Assembly: GCA_947568835.1 (NCBI GenBank)
Contig: OX387603.1
Location: forward strand, 3,759,701 to 3,823,700
DNA: 64,000 nt
Reading direction: 5' to 3'
From: Protonemura montana
Taxonomy: Eukaryota; Arthropoda; Insecta; Plecoptera; Nemouridae
A model generated the notes under the pieces. The model was not told where the DNA came from, made no database searches, and saw nothing but the letters and a program-made list of their open reading frames with translations. This document shows, one piece after another, positions 43,588 through 55,500 of the stretch (the first letter of the stretch is position 1; each line of letters opens with the position of its first letter). The position numbers and the translations under genes were made by a program.

Positions 43588-46500
43588 ATGGACAGCACCG
43601 AATACGAACTGGTGAGGAATCTGACACTTCTCTTCTTCTTTGAAAGGCTGATGGATAAGGGAGGCCCTCGAACTTTACATGATCTAAGTTGTCAATTCGG
43701 CGCAAAAGGCTTCACAAAAGAAATGAGACAAATTGCCGGTGGATCCCAATCTGGACTCAGAAAATTCTTGGCTCAATATCCGTCTCTGTTTTCCTTGGAC
43801 GGTGACTACGTGTTTGTAAATGCTTTCTCCACTACCTCAACTTCTTCCGAAGACGATGAAACAACAGGAGCCACAAAGTATGTCAGTGGCAAGCGAGACT
43901 ATGCCCAGGAAGCCGTCGAGTATTTTTGTCACAAACTGCTACAGTACGGCGAAGGCACCGAAGTTCCAATCAAAAGTCTTCTCGGACATCGGTCTCAAGC
44001 TTCCCCCGAAGTTCGCCACATATCAGGTCAACATGTAAAAGAATTCCACGACTTCTTGTGCAGGTATCCAGACGCTTTTGTTGTTAAAGACGAGGCTGTT
44101 ATTTTAAAAGAATTTGAGGGTAAAGAACATCTACCGTTTCAAGAACTGGAAGAAGTGAAAATTAATTCAGAAGTTACGTCTCGATTACTCATTTATTTTA
44201 CTCAGTGCATCGACATCAAAGGACCAATGCTGGTTGATCAATTGTTCTCCATGGTGACAGCTAGGTTCTCGCAAGATGAATGGTCGTGCATCTTCAAAAC
44301 CCCATCAGATCTAGCCACTTTTTTGAAAATGAATTCAGACATCTTCAACGTTCAATCCAACTTGGTGACGTTGATCATGACAAGAAGAAACGATGTCAAC
44401 AATCGGTTGAACCAACAACACTCTCCTGCGAGAGAAACGAATAGATCTGCAATTATTTCCCCTCCGCCGCGAACACCCGACAATGAAATTGCCGACAACG
44501 CTAACAACAACCAAACAGTGCCTGCGACAAACAACCAGAGTTTGAAGCAACGTATCAACAACCTCGTAATGAAAACCTTGGCGGACAATACGGAAAAAGA
44601 TCGAAACTTGCACAGCAACGGTGTCGCCACTGGTGGTGAAACTTGGAAGCTGAAAGTATTACAGGTAAACAAAAGACAGTATTTTTATCCTAAGTGAAAC
44701 CTGGTTGAAACTTGGTCCAGACTAACATTTTATATTCTAATAATAAATGAAATTTTACAAAAATCAAGCAAATAAATCCAGACAAGGCACGTAAAAACAA
44801 GACCTTTAGTTTTAGCAACTTAAGGTTCAAAAGGGAATATTTTGTGATAAAGAAATAAGTTAGGGTTTTCTCTACCACTGTTTTCTTTGAATGTGATCAA
44901 AACCTCCAATTGATCTAGGTTCAAATTTTAAACATATATTAGCACAAGAAGAAAACATTGGCAGCTACAAAATAAATTTAGTTTGCATGTGGCAGAATAA
45001 ATACCAGATTTGAATGTAAATTAATTTACATATTTTTTGGGAATGTTTTAAATTATTCATTAGCCTTTCTACACATCAGAAAATCAGTAAAAATTAGGTT
45101 AGCTAAAAACCGAGTTTAGCTTGATGTTGGTGAAATCGGTCATCAACCCCGTATTATTTCACCGTATCTTAGTTAAAACCCGTTCGTAATTAAATCATTG
45201 GTTTATTTTTTTAAGATTTATTTTATACCTGCCGTTGTAAAAATGGTTGAATATAGTTGTGTTGTTTGAATATTGAGTAGAAAGAACTACTGAATAATCT
45301 AGTGGGATGTATACTTCCCACTGGTGCTCTGCAGTTGAACATATATACTTCCCACTGGTACTCTGCAGTTGAACATATATACTTCCCACTGATGCTTTGT
45401 AGTCGAACATATATACTTCCCACTGATGCTCTGTAGTTGAACATATATACTTCCCACTGATGCTCTGTAGTTGAACATATATACTTCCCACTGATGCTCT
45501 GTATTTGAACATATATACTTCCCACTGATGCTCTGTAGTTGAACATATATACTTCCCACTGATGCTCTGTAGTTGAACATATATACTTCCCACTGATGCT
45601 CTGTAGTTGAACATATATACTTCCCACTGATGCTCTGTAGTTGAACATATATACTTCCCACTGATGCTCTGTAGTTGAACATATATACTTCCCACTGATG
45701 CTCTGTAGTTGAACATATATACTTCCCACTGATGCTCTGTAGTTGAACATATATACTTCCCACTGATGCTCTGTAGTCGAACATATATACTTCCCACTGA
45801 TGCTCTGTAGTTGAACATATATACTTCCCACTGATGCTCTGTAGTTGAACATATATACTTCCCACTGATGCTCTGTAGTTGAACATATATACTTCCCACT
45901 GATGCTCTGTAGTTGAACATATATACTTCCCACTGATGCTCTGTAGTTGAACATATATACTTCCCACTGATGCTCTGTAGTTGAACATATATACTTCCCA
46001 CTGATGCTCTGTATTTGAACATATATACTTCCCACTGATGCTCTGTAGTTGAACATATATACTTCCCACTGATGCTCTGTAGTTGAACATATATACTTCC
46101 CACTGATGCTCTGTAGTTGAACATATATATTGTAATTGTAATTGTCTTTATTTGTCCGTTATCACAAGGTTTACATTCAGAGTGTAATAGGATGTGGACT
46201 CGTCCAAAAACAGAAACAAAGCGTATTTTAAAACACTAAAAACACAGGTGAGATAAATAAAATCAAATAACAACAGTCACACCTTTGTCCAATCCTTTGA
46301 GTCTAATTTATAAAATTCGTCAATACTATAAAAACCTTTGCATAATAACAATTCCTTTATAGTGCGTCTAAACTTAAAAGAATCCGCTATTGAGGCAATA
46401 TTGTCAGGAAGGCTATTAAACAGTTTAATACCAAGATAAAATATGCTGTCTTTAAAACTATCTAGTCTACTTCCCACTGATGCTCTGTAGTTGAACATAT

Positions 46501-49500
46501 ATACTTCCCACTGATGCTCTGTAGTTGAACATATATACTTCCCACTGATGCTCTGTAGTTGAACATATATACTTCCCACTGATGCTCTGTAGTTGAATGT
46601 ATATACTTCCCACTGATGCTCTGTAGTTGAATGTATATATATATCCCAGTAATGTTGCACAGCAATTTGAAAAGTGTGCTCAATAACATCTGCCAGTTAT
46701 GTTTCAGAAAGATTATATTACAGTACCACATAGTTGTCGGGTGTCTTTATTAAGTGGGTGTGAAACAAATTTGGTCGCGGTAGTTAGTCGACAATTAGTT
46801 TAATTACTCGGTACTTAGATTTGGTTAGTTGATATATTTTGATTTGAAATCTAGTTTAACTGGGTGTAGGTGCTGAATCCACCAGTTGAATGCCTAACTT
46901 TCTTGATGTACAAAATTGATTATCTAAGAAATGATTGAGATTCTGGTTTCCATTCCCAAAGATCAACATTCTCTATTATTAGGAACAATTCGGACCTAGA
47001 CTCGAACCCCGATCTCCACCTGTCGCGGGTGTTGCTCGAACCTTATTGAACCACTTGGGCAAATTTGAGTGCATTTCATGAGCTGTGAAAGCTCACAGTC
47101 ACACTGAACCCAGCGACCCTATACTGCGCCACAAACAACCATTCAATTTCGAGTAGCTCCAATTTGAGGTTGGATGCATTTAATGCTGTGAAATCTGATT
47201 TAAATTGCCGGTACTTGCAATGTGGGTTATCGTTTTATTATAAGAGACACTAAAAACCTCTCAAAAATGGCTGTCTATTGACAATTAGCAAATACATTGC
47301 CGATTGATTTGCTATTCAAACAATATTTCACATTACTCTCAATTTGCTGAATAGAAACAATTTTTTGTCAATCCACAATAATGAAATACTAGGGCTAGCC
47401 ATGCTGACAAGCAGAAAAACTGCTGTAAATAAATACACTGTAAAGTGAACTTTTATTGTCTCACAAATGATTAGCACCTTGCAACAGGTAAGAAGCCAGC
47501 TTGTTGGATCATAAACAAAGCCACTCCAGTTCGGAGTATCAAGATGTATGTGCACTTTTAGGGTTATTGTTTGCACACCTGACAGCCCAAGTGACATATT
47601 GTAAGCCTGGGAAGTCCTATAAGTAACCCAGCAAGCCACCCTGCTCCCTTCCCCTTGTGTTCAAAATAAGACAGCTGGCTTTAGCAACTACCTAGGGGGT
47701 GGAAAAAAGAGAAATATTGTCAACTGAAATCTTCTAAATCAGAATCATGTCCTCTCAATCTCTGAGGAGTTTGAAACTGTCAACAAAGTTGCCTTACATA
47801 CCCCGGTGTGTTAAGAGTCATAGGATTAACTTTCCAAACCGAAAAACTGTATCATAAATTACAAACAAAAACAACAAACTATATATTTTGAAAACATATT
47901 GATTTTAATGCTATGTAGGTGTGGGCATTTCATTCCCATTTTTCAAGTGTGTTATTTCCAGCATGTCTCTTCATGCGCTCACAACAATTGCCCAGCTTTT
48001 GAGGCAGTTAAAAAGTGTTGTACATAGTTCCCTACAAACTACTAAATAGTTGATTTAAACCCTCAATGCTCGTACAGCAGATAACATTATTTTACTATTA
48101 AATACATATATATTTATTTATTTGCCATTGCACAAACACGATAATACAGTTTAGATGGTAAAAGCACACTGCCTCATGGTAAAACCAGAGTTTTGGAAAT
48201 TGTCAGGTTCATTAAAATACAACTCACAATATACAACTCTGTCCTTCATTACATGTAGTTTATTTTCTCTAGATATTCTTTGACGCTATGGAATACGTGG
48301 TTTAGTTGGTAGTTATTTATTTTGCTTTTATACAAGTTCCTGCATATATCAAGTGTTTTGAGGTAGTTCGGGAGACCGCTATAGATGTGGAATCCAATTT
48401 TAGAGCGGTCTCTAGCTGTCACTGAGAGGAAGCTCATAGAATGATGTAGACCTTCACAAAATCTTGTGACCTTCTCATGAGTTTCACTGTTTTTCGAGAA
48501 TTATTTTGGGTTGTCTTTGATGCCCGGTGTTTCCAACCTCCAGCCCTGGTGCTTGTGTGTCCACAGAGTGCCCGGCTGGTTGCGTCCGTGAAGGAGGCAG
48601 CCCAGATCGTGGACGAGCTGGTGACAGCTGGACAGCCAGTGACCTTCGACTGTGAGGGCATCAACCTCGGCGTTAAGGGTCAGCTGACGCTGGTGCAGGT
48701 CGGAACTGCGGCCGGCACTGCCTACGTCTTCGATCTCGTCACGTGCCAGGCAGCCGCCACGCCACTCAAAGCTCTGCTGGAGTCGCAAGCAGTCGTCAAG
48801 GTAGGAGAACACCGATGCAGACGTGAAACAGAGCTAGAAAGGAAAAATGTGCGACCTAACTGCGATACGAACGCGGGACCTTCATATTGCCGGTGTGGCG
48901 CTCTACTAACTGAACTATCCGGGCACACCGATGTGGGATTCCGACAGAAATGTTTCATGTATGATTTTCATTTAATCTTCATTACAGACAGGTTCACGTA
49001 ATCACAGGTGCAATATAATTAAACAGACAATACAAACAACACATTAATCATTCCAATTGCAATACGATTGCAATACAATTTCCACATCATGACTTTAAAG
49101 TCTCTTTGCGTTGATTTTTCGATTGCAACGTTCCCTTGGCACATTGCATTATATGATGCCTGCATGCAGAGAATGCATCGCTCCTGCCGCAGCCAGGCTT
49201 CAGAGAGTCTTCGTTCCTGGTTCCTCTTGCAGGAACTCTACAAGTATTCATGTACCGCTTGAAGAGTAATCACGATATTCGTTTCGCAGACCATAAGGGA
49301 ATGTATCTCCTATTATGTTATTCCAGCCAGCTGATCTCAAATAAACTGGATAGAGCATAGAATCCAGCCAGCTGATCTCAAACAACCTGGATAGAGCATA
49401 GGATCCAGCCAGCTGATCTCAAATAACCTGGATAGAGCATAGGATCCAGCCAGCTGATCTCAAATAACCTAGATAGAGCATAGGATCCAGCCAGCTGATC

Positions 49501-52500
49501 TCAAATAACATGGATAGAGCATAGGATCCAGCCAGCTGATCTCAAATAACCTGGATAGAGCATAGGATCCAGCCAGCTGGTCTCAAACAACCTGGATAGA
49601 GCATAGGATCCAGCCAGCTGATCTCAAATAACCTGAATATTTATTTATTTATTCTTTTAATTTTACACAATTTTACAGGTATTTTAAACATATAGAATAT
49701 AAACGAAATTGAAGAAGTGAAAAATCCCACATAAGATAGTCTTGTGTGTGGGCTTGTCAAAAAAATATATATACATTTGTGCTACGAGCTAAACTATACT
49801 ATATTACTATACAGGTTACTATACTATATACTAATATTAATATCAAACAACATTAATTTATAGTTTATTAGAATAGAAAGGATGGAAAGGGTTGATCTTT
49901 TTTGATTATAAATTCAGTAATTTTGACTTTGTACTTGTTTAAGTCTTTATTATGGAGCATAGGATCCAGCCAGCTGATCTCAAATAACCTGGATAGAGCA
50001 TAGGATCCAGCCAGCTGATCTCAAATAACCTGAATAGAGCATAGCATCCAGCCACCTGATCTCAAATAACCTGGATAGAGCATAGGATCCAGCCAGCTGA
50101 TCTCAAATAACCTGGATAGAGCATAGGATCCAGCCAGCTAATCTCAAATAACCTGGATAAAGCATAGGATCCAGCCTGCTGATCTCAAATAACCTGGATA
50201 GAGCATAGGATCCAGCCAGCTAATCTCAAATAACCTGGATAGAACATAGGATCCAGCCAGCTGATCTCAAATAACCTGGATAGAGCATAGGATCCAGCCA
50301 GCTGATCTCAAATAACCTGGATAGGGCATAGGATCCAGCCAGCTGATCTCAAATAACCTGGATAGAGCATAGGATCCAGCCACCTGATCAACATCGAAGT
50401 CAGGCAATCCATCGTTGGCGACAGGTAGGAGTTCCTATGTTAGAGTTGTCCCTATGATTTCAATGCTGATTCTAGAGTTTTCGAAACCCGTTTTCAAGCA
50501 ATTTTGACCAATAATGTGGTGAAAACTACGAAAAGGCCCAAAACAACTAAAGAAAACACTTGATATTGAAAAAGACTATTGAATAAAACTCAAATCAGGG
50601 ACTCTCAAGATGGCGGCCTTTGCTTCAAAGTGTCTCTATTGCAAATGCAGTTCAGGTTATTTGAGATCAAAACTCTACCCGATATTTTTCACTCGGCACT
50701 GAAAGTATGGTTGCCCTGTCGCTTGCAATATTCACTTGCTTAGATGAGCCCCACGGGACCGTGGTGGGTATATTGGCTTGGCCACGGGATCATGGTAAGC
50801 TTCACTTGGACACTCGCATCGAAAAACTGGGACACCCTTTGCCATCTGGTACCAACTTGCCAAGACTTTGAAGTCATGTAGAATGGCGAACTGGCGCTCG
50901 AAGACTTTGATTCGATGTCGACTTGAATCTGCTATCAGAATCAAATCCAATTTTACTCATTATTTGACAAAAATCATATAATCACGAGTTAACTAATAAT
51001 TAAAGGTGGGTCAGGGTTCGCAAGTCACGACAGTTTACGATGTTATGATGGTAGGCTTATCAACATTAAGATAACTACAGAGCTGGGACTACAAAGCTTT
51101 GATTAGGTCTTAAAGCCTATTCGTCTTCTCTTTCCCTTTTCACTCTAAAATTTCCGATCTAATTTTGTGATTTTTTGCTTTGATCATTACAAAGGATCGG
51201 CTTTACATTTTTCATCCCAAAATATCGCTTGGCTCATCTTACAACGCAACTCGAATGATGTTCGCGAAACCCGAGTGATACAAAATGAGACACTTGAAGC
51301 TGTTGCTGATTCTGTGAAAAACGGTTTGTCGTGTTGGAACACCGATTCTCGTGAGATCACCGAATTTAAGCAACACTGCGCTGGGTCAGGTATTGGATGG
51401 GTGACCATCAAACACATGACCAGTTCTGTTCGGGAGAGAGGTTGGAGGGATGAAAGTTAAGCAACACTGCGCTGGGTCAGGTATTGGATGGGTGACCATC
51501 ATACACATGACCAGTTCTGTTCGGGAGAGAGGTTGGAGGGATGAAAGTTAAGCAACACTGCGCTGGGTCAGGTATTGGATGGGTGACCATCATACACATG
51601 ACCAGTCCTGTTCGGGAGAGAGGTTGGAGGGATGAAAGTTAAGCAACACTGCGCTGGGTCAGGTATTGGATGGGTGACCATCATACACATGACCAGTTCT
51701 GTTCGGGAGAGAGGTTGGAGGGATGAAAGTTCAGCAACACTGCGCTGGGTCAGGTATTGGATGGGTTACCATCATACACATGACCAGTTCTGTTCGGGAG
51801 AGAGGTTGGAGGGATGAAAGTTAAGCAACACTGCGCTGGGTCAGGTATTGGATGGGTGACCATCATACACATGACCAGTTCTGTTCGAGAGAGAGGTTGA
51901 AGGGATGAAAGTTAGTAAAACAACTTCACTAGCTGTACCTACCTGTACTTATCTGTACCTAACCTAACCTAACTTACCTGTACCCACCTGTACCCACCTG
52001 TACCCACCTGTATGCTAAAACTGCTTCTCCTATCTTTTATTTGTGCACTTCCTACCAGGGTGAGTCGGTAAACCTTCTTTTAAAGCTGAAAGAATATTTC
52101 CCGTTAGGCAAGACAAGACAGGTCAGGGCAAGGCGTGACAAGGCAAGACAGGGCAAGGCAATGCAAGGCAAGGCAAGACAAGACAGGGCAAGGCAAGGCA
52201 AGGCAAGACAGGACAGAGCAAGGCAAGACAGGGCAAGGCAAGGCAGGGCAAGGCAAGGCAAGGCAGGGCAAGGCAAGGCAGGGCAAGGCAAGACAGGGCA
52301 AGGCAAGACAGGGCAAGGAGAGGCACGGCAGGGTGAGACAAGGCAAGATAGGGCAGGGCAAAGGCAAGCAAAGGCAGGCAAAGGTAGGCTAGGCAGTGCA
52401 AGGAAAAGCTGGGCAGGTAAAGCAGACAAGGCAGTGCAAGGCATTGCAAGGCAAAGGTGGGCAGCGCAAGATAAGGCAGTGCAAGGAAAAGCTGGGCAGG

Positions 52501-55500
52501 TATGGCAGACAAGGCAGTGCAAGGCATTGCAAGGCAAAGGTGGGCAGCGCAAGATAAGGCAGTGCAAGACGGGGTTTCTTTCTCAGCCACCTCTCTAACT
52601 CCGAAGCAATATGCTCACTGGATAGCTTCCCTCATAAAGCTGCCAGATCCGCTAGCAAGGTGGTTGGTATATGGCGAGACGTTCCCATACTTTACACATC
52701 TCGGTTCTATTTTTCCTCATCCACAACCTGGAATCCAGTGCATTTCTCAGGGGCAGGGGCGCACTCCCTGGGCTCGCATGCCTCCCACGGGACCCTCCGC
52801 CCCTCCCCCTCACCCCTATCCCAATGCTTTTATCCCCTTCCAAGCACACTGTATATGGTCGTACTTAGGTCTACACCCTATTCACCCTCGAGATGCTCCG
52901 AGCTGCTGGCAAACAAACCATATTTCGTATAGATTCTCGCATGTTTCTCTATCAGCAAAGTTTGTCCAGACACGCTGAGTTCCAGGTAGCAGTGAGTTGA
53001 TCAGTGTTTGTGACGTTCAGCTACCTGCCACCTGTCACAATCTTGAAGGTAGCCGAGGCGGCGGTAAAACCCTCTGTGCATCTCAACATCCCACGCACTC
53101 TAGAACAGCTCGGCGCAATTTATTGCCACGCCAGTATTTTTCCGTACGCCACCGTTAAGTGGATACAAAATGTGAGACGGTGAATAAGTGAAGAGCGTGG
53201 AATTATTTAGATGGCCGCCTCTGGAGCGAATGCACCCGTAACTCGTGATCCCCTAGGGGTTGGATCGAGAGGAAGGGGTGGGGGGAGGGGGGGGGGGGGG
53301 GGGGACTAACACCTGCACGGGGTGCAAGTCCGCATTGAGCAATCGGTCCTAGGAGCCATGTCAGTTGTAGGTCTGGGTCTTCTCAATGTCTTCTCTGGAT
53401 GGCTGCGTTAGCAACTGGTTGTTGTTTGATAATCTAACCGAACGGTTTGGCGTGTTGGAAACACCAGTTTTTGTTAGATCACCGAAGTTAAACAACACTG
53501 CGCTGAGTCAGGTATTGGATGGGTGACCATCATACACATGACCAGTTATGTTCGGGAGAGAGGTTAGAGGGATGAAATTTAGTACAGCAACTTCATTCGG
53601 CTTGCTTATCAACCTCTCGACAGCATGGATTTGTGGAGGAATTCTGTTGTTCGTGTTGTACCGTCCTTCGGAAGGGACGTTAAGCCGGTGGTCCCCTTGG
53701 TGCTCTTCGACAGGAGTAGGCTACGTGCCGGCACTGGGTTTACCCTCCTCCCTTCTAGGCTTGGTTAAGTTCATCATCATCCTCGTCATCATTCGCTCAT
53801 GCACCGACGCCATTAGACCAGTGCCGCATGGCCAGATGTCAAAACAGCGCGTCGTTCAACCCCACAAATCTGTTAATCTGAGAATTGTTTCCTCTAGATG
53901 GCTGTGTTAGCAACTGGTTGGTGTGTGAGAACATCTCTTGTTTTTTTTTGATAGAATTTCACATTCATTTAGTTTTTTAGTTATTTTTAAATGTTTTATT
54001 ATGATTAAATCTTTCAAGCTTCTCTAATCTATGCCAGTTTGTTTCTGTAACATGCTCCAGTAACTCTTTGCTGAAAACGAGTTATCATAAACATTCTAAT
54101 TAATTGATGTATTACTCAATTAATTACATTGCTTCCGTCCATGCCTGCGGTAACACGATTTTACGCCTGGTTTCTTCTAAAACAGCTGGCATCACGGCTT
54201 GCGGTCGCTCGGTATTTGCCGTGAAAATCTGCGGAATGCACAGAAAGTCTCGCCAAAACGGCTGATTTTAACGCCCCTGTCTTTGAGAGCGTGGAAAGCT
54301 CGGGAAAATCCCATCTTGTGTTTTCCAGGCGCGGCGAGGAAAATCTCGACAAGATCTCGATGTCCTAAATGTTGCCACGAGTTGACGACGACCAGAATGA
54401 GTCGCTTTTCACGAGTTGACATTTCGGTGACATTAAATTAATGAGCGGCGAAAGGTTGGCGTCTGACATTTTAATAAAATTACAAAGCATCAATCAGTAG
54501 AGACGAGGAAGAGTGGTGCTTGCTAGGGTAGATGACCGGTGGTAATGGGGACGGGGGCCAGGACTTTGACAGTTGTTTCATTAATAGGTTGTAAATGCTC
54601 TGGTGGGTTGATGGCCAAGGGGCTATAACCCATCTACAGTCCCACTACACACTTACCGGCCACCACCCTCCTAGGCACCCTAATCAGAGAGGGTACTCCG
54701 AGACAAGCCAGCTGACCTGTCTCGCTGCAGTCGCTGCTGTCATGAAATTGGTGGCCCCGGAAGATGTAGAGGCCCGGGTGGTGGGTTTAAGACGTTGGAT
54801 CAATATCCCCATGATTTATTCGCTTGCGTGTCCCTAATTGTTCCGCGGCCAGCGTTTTATTGGTTAGAGTTTGTATCAGCCAGCAACAGGCTATTTTTAG
54901 CTTATTCACCTTATAACCAGCAATTATTTGACAATGTTGGTTTGCCTTTCTTCGGAACCAATTCTTCGGTGCTGCAAGCTGCTCTCAATTCTTAAAATCT
55001 AAAAGTATTTTAAATAATTTAATATACTTTTTGAAGACTTTGCTTACTTCAAGGTGGAAGCATTTCCATTTCTTTGCCCTAATTAACATCTCCTGTAATC
55101 TATGGTCTATTGTAAGTATTGGTTGCCGACGCCTAGGTTACCATGGGCAGGTCATCAAGGGTCATAACCCAGGCGTTCAATTAGTCCAACAAGCACCTGT
55201 ACCACAACCCTGACTTCTGTCTGGGACACAGTGAGTCCTGGTACCATCGTCCCTCTCTTACTTCCCACGATTGATCAAGTAGCCAAGAAACAACTTGCAA
55301 AGTCTTAGGTTAATTGCAGTTTCATCGTGTAATTTTTTTTTTTGCGAAAAGAAAACGAATTGTTTAGAGCATGCACGCAGTAGGTTTATTAAATTAGCTT
55401 CTCATTATGAGTCTGTTTTGTGAACGTCAATACTTGACAGAGTTAGCAATCACTGTCAACTGGATTTGCAAATCGAGATCCAGGTAGTATAATTCCTCGT

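Noticed and set aside
45195-46124. Long minus-strand ORFs of 263-309 codons with a 34-residue repeat
   Set aside because: They arise because the 34-bp unit has no stop codon in any minus-strand frame. The same peptide cycles through all three frames, and the array is intronic and interrupted by a LINE.
51360-51420. Possible functional 5S rRNA gene
   Set aside because: Only the internal part matches, with substitutions, and it continues into a SINE body.
51960-51985. Interstitial telomere
   Set aside because: Only about three CCTAA units amid other short repeats, which is too little to claim.
52041-52598. Overlapping ORFs on both strands over the AGGCA tract
   Set aside because: Low-complexity translations of a pentamer repeat; both strands are open only because stop-forming words are absent.
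54192-54441. Opposed ORFs of 76-80 codons in egl intron 2
   Set aside because: No splice signals in phase and no recognisable domain; kept only as a compositional anomaly.
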